A stretch of DNA of 64,000 bases, taken from positions 48,670,001 through 48,734,000 of the forward strand of contig OZ231126.1 of assembly GCA_965153355.1 (NCBI GenBank), given 5' to 3'. The translations under genes were made by a program, and so were the position numbers. Below are positions 22,301 to 33,736 of this stretch, in pieces. The first letter of the stretch is position 1; each line of letters opens with the position of its first letter. The DNA is from Flaccisagitta enflata. Its lineage: Eukaryota > Chaetognatha > Sagittoidea > Aphragmophora. The notes below the pieces were generated by a model, which was not told where the DNA came from, made no database searches, and saw nothing but the letters and a program-made list of their open reading frames with translations.

Positions 22301-25300
22301 CCCTTTCGAGGATTTCGCTGAATTTGACGATGAACTTTTCCAAAGCTGGGTTTTCGATGCTGGATAACGACTGCAGATTGATGGAGATTTGAATCAAGGA
22401 ATTGGCCATGGCTGCGAGGGAGGAATAACACAAGGGGAATAAAAGAGATGGTTTCAGCAAAGATTATCGGTCGACAGTTGCACAACCGCGACAAAACGAG
22501 CATGTCTCAAACACAAAAGCTCGGGCATACACACATGTTAAGCCTAAGGCTCTCGCACACGCACACGCGCACACAAACAAGAGGGGAACCACGCACGCGT
22601 ACACGCATGTGCATTTCATTAGCTGTACATCCTTTTTTTCGCCTACCCACATGCTTAGAGGCAAATTTATAGGATGTCATAAGCGTCGGACAGTCTTCAA
22701 CGTATTTGCTAGGTTATATATGTAACGGCATGAAAAGCATCTATCCCCCATCCTTTGCGGGTAACAAACCGGCGACGTACCTTTCGTGGTTTTGGTCATT
22801 TTATCTGCCAATTCCGTCGATGCCGCGATTTTCTTGTGATACTCCACGAGGAAGAGTTTGTCCTGTTGTTAAATTGGAAGATACAGCAGATACAGATAAA
22901 ACTTTGAAACGCTTTGAGCGGTTGAATCCCTTCTATCTCACTAGATCTTTAGGTGCGTCAACGTCTCATCAACCGGTCGAGTCCGTCTGCAGGTTGGTTG
23001 GTTGGTTGGTGGGTTGGTTGGTCGGTCACAAAAATGTTTGCCAATCATTACTGCAATGGACATTCTATACTGGAATCAATGGATATTTAGCAGCATGCGA
23101 AGGTCGAGTGGACGGACGGTTGGTCGCTCGGTCTTTGTTTTTGACCTTCAGAAAACTTGGTGCTGTATTTTGCGCGGTTGAACTGGTTAACAAGCAACTT
23201 GCTGGGTCTCGAGAGCTGTGGAAGGTGGATTTTACCTGTTCGAATTGTTCGTCTATGTCCTTTTGACCCGCCAGAAGGAGTTCGTCGGCCGATTTGGTGA
23301 CTTTGTTGAAAAATCCGCCCACGATTTCTTTCTTGTTCTTTCCGCGAACGTTCAAGTCCTCGTTGTACTCTGAAGTGGGCGAAACGTAGATAAATTTCAT
23401 TTATACAGATGTAGATTATAGATAATAGTTGGGGTGAGTTCATGCCCATTATCTCGACTTCAAGTTAATCGTGCTTACAATGTGAACATACATTCATAAC
23501 TTTCCACCGACCCACAAGGGAATGAGTGGAGTACGTGAGTGAGCCCGCTAACAAAGCAAGCATAGGGGAAAAGAGCGCTACTTAGTAAGTGAGGGGAGTG
23601 AGCGATGCGAGAGAACGAACAAAGCGAGCGACCGAGTGGTCCGTAAACAACGCGATTGACAAGAGTAGAAGCATGCCTATAATAGCACCATTCGTCATAC
23701 CGAGGAAAACTCTGAAGTTGTGATCGTTTCTCATCGTGGGATGGCCGGCGATCCGTTGCAAGAACACTTCATGCATCGCGACCGTCTTCTTGAAGGTGGC
23801 GAGATATTCCCTGAATGGCAAAGAGGAGAAAGTTTTTAAATGTAAATCATAGTAGAAATGTTAAAAGAATTGTGTGAATTCGACTCGTTTGACCATAAAA
23901 ATCGTCGAAGTTTGCCCTTGGCTCAATTGAGACCATATGATTGCTTCGGAAAATCATCGTCAATCGTCATCATCATCATCAGCATCATTGTCGTCTTATC
24001 ATCATCATCATCATCATCACCATCATCATTATCGACATCATTGTCGTCTTATCATCAATGCAATCATCATCGTTAACATCATCATCGTCATCATCATCGT
24101 CAATCATCATCGTTGTCACCTTCATCATCATCATATAGTCAATCATCATCATCATCATAAGTCATCATCAAAATCGTCAGTCATTATCATCATCGTCCTC
24201 TTCATCATCATGATTATCGTCAATCATTACCATCATCGTCAATCATTACCATCATCGTCAATCATTACCATCATTATTCATCATATTCACCATTACCATC
24301 ATTATTCATCATATTCACCATTACCATCATTCATCATCATTACCATCATTCATAATCATTACCATCATTCATCATCATCATCATTATCATTATCGTCAAT
24401 CTCATCATCGATATCAGCATCGTTATTGTCATCAACGTCGTCGTCGGCATGGTCATCTTCATGGTCATCACCAACATCGTCGTCATCGTCATCACCAACA
24501 TCGTCATCGTCATCACCATCATATTCGTCATCGTTGTCGTCTTCATCATCATCATTGTCATGATTATCGTCATCTACATCATTATCGTCATCTTCATAGT
24601 CAGCCATCATCATCGTCATCCAACTCATCATCATCCTCATCATCATCATCATCATCAACATCCTCATCCCCATTCACCGTGCTGCCTAGCTGTGATACGT
24701 AGGAAAAAATGACACAGCATAGCGACCTATTCTGGAGTGTTATATACACCTAGAGGGATGTCCCCATGCGTGAGACCAAAAATTCTGTTTGGATTTTGAC
24801 GAGAAAACGCCGTTAAAAGCCATAAAATGCCGTAAAATGAGCATTTTTCAACATTTTTTGTGTGTAAAGAGCTAAAGAATTGCCAATCTAGACAGAAAAT
24901 GGCCAAACATTAATGATATTGCACTGATACACGATCACGCAAAAATTTGGGTCATGCCAAAATCAACTGGTATCATTTTTTGCCGTTAAATGCCGTCAAG
25001 ATGGCATCTTAAAGCATTTTTGGGTGTTCCTCACTCGTAGGTCACAACAGTAACTTGAAAACTGCCAGAAAAAGTGCATTAGAGCCTAGAACAAACGAAT
25101 TACAAAGTTTCTCAACAGTGTTGCAATATTGTCCCGTCAAAGTACAGTGGATCACCGCTACAGCGCACCCGCTAATGAGGCATGCCCGCCTATAAGGCAT
25201 CTAGCTTACAGTCCCTTGAAAGATTTTTTAGTTATTTCTGTGTCGGCAATAAGGCAGCTTCACAATGCATAATTTGGCCCAGCCCCTTGGCATGCGCTCT

Positions 25301-25460
25301 AGTGGTCAACTGTACCCAAAATGCTGCAAGATAGCATTTGTGGCATTTTTTTCGGGCAGAGCTTAGGCCTATGCAACTCCTCTGCTTGTGTTGTATTTAC
25401 GTGCGTTCCAGTGCGTGTGCGTGTGCATGTGTGTGTGTGTGTGTGTGCACTAGTGCGCAT

Positions 25461-25498
<38 letters not shown>

Positions 25499-25551
25499 GT
25501 GTGTGTTTTTACGTGTGTTAGTGTGCATATGTGTGTGCATGTTACGCGCGT

Positions 25552-25614
<63 letters not shown>

Positions 25615-25929
25615 GAGATTTGCTCGTGAACATGCGGTGGGAGCAATGCAAGAACGAGCCTCGGAAATTGGAATGCTTCATTTTGATTGAGAGTTCCGTA
25701 CTACTATCAAACACGACTTGTTTCTAATTCTGGTTTTGAAACTTAGTTAACTCAGCAAAGTATTATATTGCATAAGTAGCTAAACACAGACAGACAGACA
25801 CACACAGACACACACACAGACACACACACAGACACACACACAGACACACACACACACACACACACACACACAAGCACGCACGCGAGCACGCATGCGCACA
25901 TGTACAGGCACACACACACAGAAACACAT

Positions 25930-25986
<57 letters not shown>

Positions 25987-26930
25987 AACACACACATAGA
26001 GATGATATTGACCTAACTGTCTCAATTACTACCCTGAAAAATATCAGATATTCCATTTTTACGGCATTTTCTGGCCTTCCAACATCATTTTTACGACTTT
26101 AAATTGTTCTGAATCGCTTAAAATATCTAGATGAATGTATTTTAGCGCCAACTCATTATGGTTTTACTGATTTCTGACCAGCAGAGCAGTTGCACAAGTG
26201 ATAATGCTGTAAAAAAAGCTTAAAATGCCATTTTAATGGCATTTGACGACTTTTTACGGGATTTTGATGAGGCCAAATTGCAACGCTGTGTTGAGAAACT
26301 TTGATACATGTTTGTCTTAGCACCTGATACCCTTTTTCTGGCATTTTTGAAGCTACTGTCCTGCAATAAAAGAGAGTAACTTCTAAAAAATGCTTGAAAA
26401 TGCCAGTTTGATGGCATTTGACAGCTTTCTTAAAATGCTATCAAATGATGGCTGCTTGGCCTGAATTTTTGCGTGATTGTGTCTCAGTGCTATATCAATA
26501 TTGTTTGACCATTTCCTGACTAGCTTGGCTCCTTTCTAGTTCAATATACTAAAAAAATGGTGAAAAATGCCCATTTTACGGCATTTTATGGCTTTTAACG
26601 GCGTTTTCTCGTAAAAATCTAAACAGAATTTTTGGTCTCACACATGGGGACATCTGTCTAGTTGTATATAACACTCCAGAATAGGTAGCTATGCTGTGTC
26701 ATTTTTTCCTACCTATCACAGCTAGGCAGCACGGTGCATTATTTTCATCCAGTCTTAATCATCACTTACGCTTCCAGTTCTGATTTCATTTTGTTGAATT
26801 CCTCCTTCGTCATCGTGTTTTCGCCTAAATAGGACAGACATAACTCATAAGAAGTCAAGTGGGGAAAAAGAATTAATAAATGATGCGATGTTACACACAC
26901 AAAAATATACACACGTGCACAAGTACACAA

Positions 26931-26989
<59 letters not shown>

Positions 26990-27106
26990 GTGATAGTATT
27001 AGAAGAGAGAGATATGATATTAATAATACATAAAAGATACAAGAAAAAAATACACACAAAAAAAAAAAAAAAAAGAGAGAGAGAGAGAGAGAGAAAGAGA
27101 AAGAGA

Positions 27107-27194
<88 letters not shown>

Positions 27195-27593
27195 AGAGAG
27201 AGAGAGATGCAGAGAGAAGAGAGAGAAACAGACGTGCAAAGGGAGTGAAAGACAGTCAGACGGAGTCAAAGGAAAAGAAACAGCAATCACAATATATTCC
27301 AAAATTCATTGGCCAAAACCCCGCATATTCGATTTTTTTTCTCAACAGCAAATCGGCAATTGCCTTAATCGGCATTTCATTCTAATTTCTACATAAGAGT
27401 CATAACATACCTTCTCCTAACTTCTGCAGCTTTTCTCGTGAGGCGTCAAAGTCTGGTCTAGGGGGCGCCGGCGGGATTAAGAAGGCGCCGTATTCTTCGT
27501 TCTCCACGAAACAATCGTGAAGCCAAATGAATTCCTCGTGTTGACGAACCACAGAAAACTCGCGCTGCTGAAACACGCTCAACGTCGTCTGGA

Positions 27594-27676
<83 letters not shown>

Positions 27677-27710
27677 TATAAAGTTATGCAGGAGGTGAGT
27701 AGAGAGAGGA

Positions 27711-27745
<35 letters not shown>

Positions 27746-28776
27746 GACGAACAGACAGAGAAGAGGAGACAAAGACAAATAGACAGAGATAAACAGAAAC
27801 AGACAGACATACAGGGACAAACAGACAGATAGACAGACAGACAGACAAAGAGAATCAAACAGACAGAGACGCGAGTAATAATACATCGGGCAAAGGAGGG
27901 AAGAAAGAATGAAAAGAAGGATGGAAAAAGATGGTGGAAAAAATGAGAGCAATTTTATCAAGAATACAAAATCTTTAAGCAATAGCCCAAACTGCGAACG
28001 CCTGATTTATATTCTCGATCGAAGTGACGGCGAATCTACAGCAAATAGAAATAGAAATAGAAATAGAAATAGAAATACATCCGTCACAATATGGGAAAAC
28101 TTGGCGATGGGGTGTGTGGTTGCTGTGGGTAGGGAAGAGGAGGTGGTGGGTAGAGAAGAGGAGGAGGAGGAGAAGGAGGGGGCAAATTGCCGGGAATGAA
28201 AAGTCGGTTTCTCAATGAAGTAAAAAAAGAAAAAAAGGTGTCCGAGGCGAAAAACGGCCTTGACAACAACGACAGTCCAATTTGCATTTGGACCGTCTCT
28301 CAGCGGCCGATTCACCACAAAATTTGCATTTAGATTAAAAATAAATCTCGAAAAGTACAGCCGGGGAAAAAAAGAGACCACTTCCGTTCAGAAAGGAGAG
28401 GGAGCTGGGCTTGAGCTTGACGCGAGGGGATAGGGTCACGGGATAGGGCCACGCTCTCCGTCCGGGGAACTCTTTCCGGCCAATTTGAGTGCGCGCCATC
28501 TCGGATTCACTGACTTCAACCGTGTAAAAAAGAAAACTTTTGCGGTAGTTATAGTACTAGGTACTGTAAGGACGGGAGGGGGACGGTGGATTTCGTAATA
28601 TACTATAGCTTCCTTCTTTTAAAAACATTGCTGTTCCTTTAAATAGAAATATTATAAATCCCGAGGGACATGTTAAAGAAGGACAAGGATGATAATCTTT
28701 TTCTGTTTCTGTCTTTTTCGCGATTTATTATTCTCTTTCTTTTTTCTTCTTATTATCTGTAAGAGTTAAATATTTT

Positions 28777-28821
<45 letters not shown>

Positions 28822-31229
28822 CAACATATACGCTTCATTTTATAAGAACATGGATTTTTAAAGTCAGCCTCGGCGTTCTTATTTTCAACCCCTTTTTGAG
28901 GCTCAAGTGTTCTTAACATGTTCTTATTTTTGAATTAAATAATCACCTTGATTATATATCTATATTATTATAAAAGTTTGTTTTTTAAGAAATTGTAAAA
29001 AAAAAAAAACATTTTTATTAAATAAAAAGAAATGTAAGATTTATATTTAATAAATAATGAATTATCATTTTAAAAAGCATTATCAAAATATCCATCATTC
29101 AGGGTTTTTTATCTAATTTTACTACTTTTTTAAAAACTTATATTTTCATTTTCAAATCTGAGGCTCAGCAGGTTCTTAAAATGTTCTTATTTTTTGGCCT
29201 AATCTGAGGCTGATGTTCTTATAAACAGTGTTCTTATAAAAAGAAAAGCGTGTACAGACATTTCACATCAGAGAAAAGAAACACTACGTTACACAAAATC
29301 ATTCAGAGCAAACATCGAAGAATGAGAGAAGAATAATTGAATGAATTACATAAATAAATGAAAAACATAAATAAATGAATGAAATGGGTAATTTCAGGAG
29401 AAACCAACCAAATCATAAAACCCTCAAATCATAGATTTTGCTCTTTTTTGGTGTACAGGTGTACCCTGGGGAGTTATTTAAAAATCTCGAATCTTTTCGT
29501 TTTACGACCAATATCTTAGATTTTACGGGCGTTTGAAATTTTTGGAATTTTGAGAATTTTAGGTATTTTGCTAGGGTTTAAATGGTCATAACAACAATTG
29601 TATACATAGGAATGAGGTGATCTTGGTATCAATCTACAAGTTTTAGCCTAGAGAATGTTACAGAACAAATATTATTGAAAATATTTGATGGTTTTTTTGC
29701 TTATAAAATATTTAAATTTCTAGGTAGGTACGATGAAACAGAAAAATACTTCATTTGGAAAAGATTTCTGATGTTTTTATTATATTCAAAATGATTTATG
29801 TTTTTTTCAAAGATAGAACAAGGGTCAAAGTGAAGTCTTTTGAATCCTGGCTCCTGATTGGCTCTTTGGATCTATCGCTGACCAATCAGGAGCTAGGATT
29901 CAAAGGGCTTCACTTTGACCTATTATTTCTGTATCTTTGAAGAAAAACGCCATTCTAATTTTTTTTGGATATGAATCTAAAAACATAAGAGAATCTTTTC
30001 CAAATATTTTTTCACCAAATTTCATCGTACTAGGTACCTAGGGGTACCCAAAATGGCCCCGCATAAGCAAAAAAACCATCAAGTAGATATTTTTCCAATA
30101 AAATTTTTGTTCTGTAACATTCTCTAGGCTAAAACTTGTAGATTGATACCCAGATCACCTCATTCCTAAGTATACAATTGAAGTTATGACCATTTAAACC
30201 CTTGCAAAATACCCAAAATTCCAAAAATTTCAAACGCCTGTAAAATCTAAGATATTGGTCGTAGAACAAAAAGATTCGGGATTTTTAAATAACTCCCCAG
30301 GGCACACCTGTAGACCAAAAATGAGCAAAATCTATGATTTGAGGGTTTTATGATTTGGTTGGTTTCTCCTGAAATTACCCAAATACATAAATGAATAAAT
30401 GAATGAATGAATGAATGAATGAATGAGTGAATGAATGGAAAAATTGAATGGAAGGATGATTTCACTGTTCACATGAATAAATAAAGAGCTCATAGAATGA
30501 ATAAAGAACATAATGAATTAGTTAAACTTGGTACAGACAGGACCCTAATAAGAAGTGAGGAGGGACCCAAAGGTTTAGCAGCCCCCCCTACAGCTCACAT
30601 GGCTCAAGTAATTTTCTCACTTCTAATGGCGGTTGACACCTGAGGTGGATATAATTGGCGCCACCGTGGCGATTTTTGAATTTCCATTTAGAACACCTCT
30701 AGATTTATATGAATTGCCCAAATTTGCCCCCCCCCCAAAAAAAATAATGAACATTTTTTTCCATAAATTATGAAAATTTAGGGGTGTTCTAGATGGAAAT
30801 TCAAAAAACGCCACGGTGGCGCTAATTGTATCCACCTAAGGTGTCAACCGCTACTGGAAGTGAGAAAATTGCTTGAGCCATGTAAGCTGTAGGGGGGGCT
30901 GCTAAACATTTGGGTCCCTCCTCACCTCTTATTAGGGTCCTGTCTGTAAATTAAATAATTGAATAAATTACAGAATAACAGTTCTAAATAGTCAACATAT
31001 GAGCAATATCAATCATGATTATAATTACCTTGGTGTGAACTGTGAACTTGACTTTGTCCCGCTCCGAAAGCGCATCCGAGATGTCGACCATCAAGTCGGA
31101 GGTGTTGAGATCGACCGTGTCTCCGCGACCGCTTTTGTTGTTATTTGTCGACGTCGACGTCGTGGACGCGGGAGTCGACGAAGAGTCTTCGGCCAGTAAG
31201 TTTGGCCCATCGTCAAAACCGTCCATCAT
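16310..31229 (-). CDS. Sorting nexin of the SNX5/SNX6/SNX32 type (PX-BAR), complete, 10 exons
   Basis: Exons in coding order: 31229-31029, 27588-27411, 26824-26770, 23810-23701, 23369-23236, 22862-22781, 22411-22297, 21541-21491, 18339-18189, 16495-16310. They total 1263 bases, 420 residues plus TGA, and every intron keeps phase. A Ser/Thr-rich acidic N-terminus (1-42) precedes the PX domain (about 45-190), with [40 protein letters not shown] and the helical hairpin specific to this subgroup ([18 protein letters not shown]). The BAR domain follows (about 205-420), including [20 protein letters not shown]. In animals these proteins pair with SNX1/SNX2 to tubulate endosomes and retrieve cargo. 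Length matches the usual 404-406. SNX5 and SNX6 cannot be separated here; one ancestral invertebrate gene is likely. The exon 9 donor is weak (CAG|GTCGGG). Confidence 0.95.
16500..16805 (-). repeat. Three tandem copies of the 5' end of the last SNX exon with its acceptor
   Basis: Upstream of the true exon 10 acceptor (exon starts 16495) there are two further copies of acceptor plus coding start, beginning at 16598 and 16704 (spacing 103 and 106 bp). A third, more diverged copy at about 16748-16800 lacks the acceptor. Copies encode variants of [17 protein letters not shown]. Copy 2 soon reaches a stop; copy 3 stays open longer. Only exon 10 carries the full BAR C-terminus, so the others are decoys or possible alternative terminal exons. 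Confidence 0.9.
16810..18188. other. SNX intron 9, mostly unique
   Basis: Apart from the decoy copies near its 3' end, the intron shows a GACGGAC/CCAAC-rich tract at about 17890-18060 resembling the middle of the GTCGCG-family elements. No other gene is seen. Confidence 0.55.
18985..19445. repeat. GGACCC(G/A)TTTTT motif cluster
   Basis: The motif GGACCCGTTTTT or GGACCCATTTTT, or its complement AAAACAGGTCC, occurs repeatedly at irregular spacing, and again at 21005-21125. It lies in SNX intron 8, and the two clusters flank the nested repeats at 19.5-20.9 kb. Confidence 0.6.
19495..19680 (+). repeat. GGAGGAGAGGAATTTT minisatellite
   Basis: Irregular purine-rich copies of GGAATTTTGGAGGAGA, about ten in all. 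It lies in SNX intron 8. Confidence 0.85.
19785..20900. mobile_element. Intronic element with CCTAGGGCCCCGCGGT motifs in inverted flanks
   Basis: GAGCCGGACTT at 19876 faces AAGTCCGGCTC at about 20848, and both flanks carry GCCTAGGGCCCCGCGGT and GTAAGA-type runs. A GTCGCG-family left part (GGCCGGATACACGGCTACCCC, about 20095-20175) lies inside. The element type is unresolved. Confidence 0.5.
21570..21905 (+). mobile_element. Core-repeat element, subfamily C, with (CTC)n
   Basis: The 5' side carries the C-type end in reverse orientation (AAAAGCGTTAGATGGTCAGC), then GCAGGGCAGCGGCC, a (CTC)n tract at 21711-21747 and a core of CCCAAATCCCAGCC-like repeats. Right termini are incomplete. It ends about 30 bp upstream, in transcription terms, of SNX exon 8. 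Confidence 0.65.
23955..24665 (+). repeat. Long (ATC/GTC) trinucleotide region
   Basis: About 700 bp are dominated by TCA/ATC triplets with CATCGTC and CATTACC variants, giving poly-His/Ser/Asp artefact ORFs. It lies in SNX intron 3, between exon 4 and the palindrome. Confidence 0.95.
25145..25312. mobile_element. 168-bp MITE with TA duplication, nested in a palindrome arm
   Basis: Flanked by TA at 25143-25144 and 25313-25314. Left end CAGTGGATCACCGCTA, right end TAGTGGTCAACTG. The family contains GAGGCATGCCCGCC and CAATAAGGCAGCTTCAC, and relatives are at 10540, 37850 and 40556. The opposite palindrome arm lacks it. Confidence 0.85.
25396..25612 (+). repeat. (TG)n microsatellite, left arm of palindrome
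   Basis: Interrupted GT repeats with a pure tract at about 25562-25610. The mirror (CA)n tract is at 25790-25985. Confidence 0.95.
25790..25985 (+). repeat. (CA)n microsatellite, right arm of palindrome
   Basis: CACACAGACACACA runs, then a pure (CA)n tract at about 25930-25982. Confidence 0.95.
26932..27240 (+). repeat. (GA)n microsatellites in SNX intron 2
   Basis: Pure (GA)n tracts cover about 26933-26988 and 27075-27195, interrupted by GAAAGA units. They form Ser/Leu artefact ORFs on the minus strand. Confidence 0.95.
27593..27745 (+). repeat. (GA)n adjoining the SNX exon 2 acceptor
   Basis: On the coding (minus) strand this is a (TC)n tract ending TGCTCCAG, directly used as the polypyrimidine tract of the exon 2 acceptor at 27589-27590. 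Its length variation could affect splicing. Confidence 0.9.
28035..28078 (+). repeat. GAAATA hexamer array
   Basis: Five to six copies of AATAGA/GAAATA in SNX intron 1. Confidence 0.9.
28230..28530. promoter_or_regulatory. Possible regulatory or CpG-rich segment in SNX intron 1
   Basis: Two ATTTGCAT octamers (about 28279 and 28322) flank GGACCGTCTCTCAGCGGCC, followed by a GC-rich stretch with several CpGs to 28510. This contrasts with the AT-rich surroundings. No exon could be supported; the role is speculative. Confidence 0.25.
28784..28816 (+). repeat. (TC)n microsatellite
   Basis: A short pure tract in SNX intron 1, followed to 29386 by very AT-rich sequence with no other feature. Confidence 0.9.
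29387..30381. mobile_element. ~1.0-kb near-continuous palindrome in SNX intron 1
   Basis: GGGTAATTTCAGGAGAAACC at the left faces GGTTTCTCCTGAAATTACCC at the right. The arms pair almost throughout, including AAATCATAAAACCCTCAAAT, GTTACAGAACAAA/TTTTGTTCTGTAAC and, near the centre, TCCTGATTGG/CCAATCAGGA (about 29850-29905). The centre is near 29880 with very little spacer. There is no ORF of note. Confidence 0.9.
30532..30951. mobile_element. ~420-bp palindromic MITE in SNX intron 1
   Basis: Ends TACAGACAGGACCCTAATA and TATTAGGGTCCTGTCTGTA. The arms pair through GCTGTAGGGGGGGCTGCTAA and GCCACCGTGGCG, with the centre near 30742. It lies 77 bp from SNX exon 1. TA at both ends is consistent with a TA duplication. 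Confidence 0.85.
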
Positions 31230-31595
31230 TTTTTAAAACTGGTCTTTTGATTTCTTGTTAATTGTTGAGCTCGAGTTTCACAAATGCACGCGAGACGGAG
31301 CCCGTGAATATCTACCAGGTGGAAACTTGCTGAGTGCTAACACCAAGTGGTCCACAATATAATTACTATTTCCAGTATTCGTGATTGTACTTGTTTCTTT
31401 CCCCGCTTCAATTACGTATTACCACGGCAGTATGCAATATCCTCGCCCTTTCATGCAAGGCGACTCAACGTGGAATTGCTGGTTGGGTATATGATCAAAC
31501 AGAAACAATTTAAAGATCAGACTAACAATACGAAAGAGACCAAAAAAGTGAAGGGAAAAGAAACATACCAACCTAATAGAGGACTAACCTAAAAG
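31230..31595. other. SNX upstream region, no defined promoter motif
   Basis: The SNX start codon on the minus strand has the context AAAAATGATGG, giving two successive ATGs. No TATA box or initiator could be called. No plus-strand exon for the downstream protease was identified. Confidence 0.4.
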
Positions 31596-32460
31596 AGGAA
31601 AAGAGGAAGACTGGGAGGAGAAGAAGACTGGGAGAAAAAGAAGAAGACTGGGAGAAAAAGAAGAAGACTGGGAGAAAAAGAAGAAGACTGGGAGAAAAAG
31701 AAGAAGACAGGAGAGAAAAAGAAGAAGACTGGGAGAAAAAGAAGAAGACTGGGAGAAAAAGAAGAAGACTGGGAGAAAAAGAAGAAGACTGGGAGAAAAA
31801 GAAGAAGACTGGGAGAAAAAGAAGAAGACTGGGAGAAAAAGAAGAAGACTGGGAGGAAAAGAATAAGACCGGGAAGAAGAAAACAAGGAGGAAAAGAAGA
31901 AGACTGGGAGAAAAAGAAGAAGACTGGGAGAAAAAGAAGAAGACTGGGAGAAAAAGAAGAAGACTGGGAGAAAAAGAAGACTGGGAGAAAAAGAAGAAGA
32001 CAGGGAGAAGAAGACAGGGAGAAGAAGACTGGGAGAAGAAGAAGACTGGGAGAAAAAGAAGAAGGCAGGGAGGAAAAGAAGAAGACAGGGAGGTAAAGAA
32101 GAATACAAGGAGGTAAAGAAGAAGACAGGGAGGTAAAGAAGAAAACAGGGAGGAAAAGAAGAAGACAGGGAGGAAAAGAAGACAGGGAGGAAAAGAAGAC
32201 GGAGGAAAAGAAGAAGACTAGGAGGAAAAGAAGAAGACTGGTGGGGAAAGAAGAAGACTGGGGGGGAAAGAAGGAGACGGAAAAAGAAGAATGGAAGGAA
32301 AAGAAAAAGACAGAAAAAAGAGGAATTCAAAGAGGAAAAGAAGAAGACAAAGAGGAAAAGAAGAAGACAAAGAGGAAAAGAAGAAGACAAAGAGGAAAAG
32401 AAGAAGACAAAGAGGAAAAGAAGACAAAGAGGAAAAGAAAAAGACTAGGAAATAAAGAAG
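31596..32460 (+). repeat. 20-bp minisatellite GAAGAAGACTGGGAGAAAAA
   Basis: About 40 purine-only copies, decaying to GAAGAAGACAAAGAGGAAAA at the right. The opposite strand gives a 268-codon Ser/Phe/Leu artefact ORF. The tract is strongly purine-asymmetric and lies upstream of the SNX gene. Confidence 0.95.
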
Positions 32461-32574
32461 TAGCTTAAGAGGAAAATTAGAAGACTGAGAGGAAAATTAG
32501 AAAACTAAGATTAAGACAGAGTGTCAACTGGATTTCAGTTGCATGTTGCTCCCTTCTCGTCCCGTAATAAAATT

Positions 32575-32937
32575 CTTGGGCCCAAATCCCCCGGTCTCGA
32601 AGCCCAAATCCCAGCCTTGAGGCTAAATCCCAGCCTTGGGCCCAAATCCCAGCCTTGGTCCGTCAGCCTTGAGGCTCAAATCCCAGCCTTGAGGCCTAAA
32701 TCCGAGCCTTGAGGCCCAAATCCCCGACTAGAGGCCCAAATCACAACCCGGAGGCCCATATCCCAGCCTTGAGGCCCAAATTTCAGTCTCGAGGTTCAAA
32801 TCCCAGCCAAGAGGCCCAGATCCCATAGGAGGAGAAGGAGAAAATTCCCCATATGTGTGAAAGCATAGGTAATCGACTCCTTTGGGGCCGCTGGCCTGTT
32901 TCCCCTTCAACTACAAGCACAACCTACTTAGGCAGGG

Positions 32938-33006
<69 letters not shown>
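32575..33006 (+). mobile_element. Core-repeat element, subfamily C, 3' end replaced by (CA)n
   Basis: Core of GAGGCCCAAATCCCAGCCTT-like units, all in one orientation, then AAATTCCCCATATGTGTGAAAG, GGGGCCGCTGGCCTG and AACCTACTTAGGCAGGGCACG. A pure (CA)n tract (32940-33005) follows where other C copies read GGTACCGCTGACC. Confidence 0.7.
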
Positions 33007-33009
<3 letters not shown>

Positions 33010-33195
33010 AGCATTATCGACCACCGAACGTATGGGTGTATGGACTTACGGACCGAAAAAAATTGCAAATCGAGAAACAAGCCCACACTAAAGTATGTGG
33101 CAGAGCGGAAAAAGTAAAAATGTCTATGAGCAGACAGCATGAAGGGACAAAGAACCGTGAAGTTGAATGGTAGCTAAACTGTTTCTCTTCTCAGG

Positions 33196-33587
33196 TTCAG
33201 CAGTGGCCCTGAAGGGGACGAAGTCCTGTAGAACACAGGGGCACTTTCATTTGTCCGTTCGTCTGTCCGTGCGCCCCCCCCTGTTCCGCAGGCCTGAAAT
33301 TCACCTTCAGGCTTTGAATCTACCTCTCTCAGGCCTGAACTCTGCCCTCCCAGGCCTGAAATCTGCTCTCTCATCTTCATGGCCTGAGAGGGCAGATTTC
33401 AGGCCTGAGAGGGCAGATTTCAGGCCTCAGAGGGCCAGGGGGGACGGATGGACAAAATTGAAAGTCCTGTGTTCTTACAGGAGCTTGTCCTCTTCGGGAC
33501 CGCTGCCCGCTCCTCATTCCGATTTACAACCATGCAAAAATATGGCAACGGGTATCGCTGACCACGTATTGCCCTTGGGCGACCTGT
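33196..33587 (+). mobile_element. Core-repeat element, subfamily B, inverted core
   Basis: Left block GTCCTGTAGAACACAGGGGC, core CAGGCCTGAAATCTGC, orientation switch near 33378, then GGCCTGAGAGGGCAGATTTC units. The right end is GGGTATCGCTGACC...TTGGGCGACCTG followed by T runs. Confidence 0.75.
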
Positions 33588-33736
33588 TTTTTTAGAACAA
33601 AAATATATGTAAGAGAGAGGTTCCAATTGCCGTTTTCTGAATAAATGAAAAGCAACTTTCCTTCAAGGATTTTTGTTTTGCTCGAGCAATTGATACAAAA
33701 TTTTAATCGATCATTAATCAATGGGTCTTTTTTGTT

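Larger units (their letters stand above)
24678..26735. mobile_element. 2.06-kb palindromic element in SNX intron 3
   Basis: CACCGTGCTGCCTAGCTGTG at the left faces CACAGCTAGGCAGCACGGTG at the right. Pairing continues through GACACAGCATAGC/GCTATGCTGTGTC, TCTGGAGTGTTATATA and AAAACGCCGTTAAAAGCC to a centre near 25706. The two arms end in mirror microsatellites: (TG)n at 25396-25612 and (CA)n at 25790-25985. A MITE (25145-25312) interrupts only the left arm. The right tip lies 35 bp from SNX exon 3. No transposase was seen. Confidence 0.85.

Noticed and set aside
26766-27302. Minus-strand Ser/Leu-rich 178-codon frame
   Set aside because: Mostly (TC)n translation; only its last 18 residues are real, being SNX exon 3.
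28380-28530. Possible alternative first exon of SNX (ATG followed by an Arg-rich stretch on the minus strand)
   Set aside because: No donor in a phase matching exon 2 and no resemblance to known SNX N-termini.
31584-32390. 268-codon Ser/Phe/Leu membrane-like protein on the minus strand
   Set aside because: Translation of a purine-only 20-bp minisatellite; no unique sequence.
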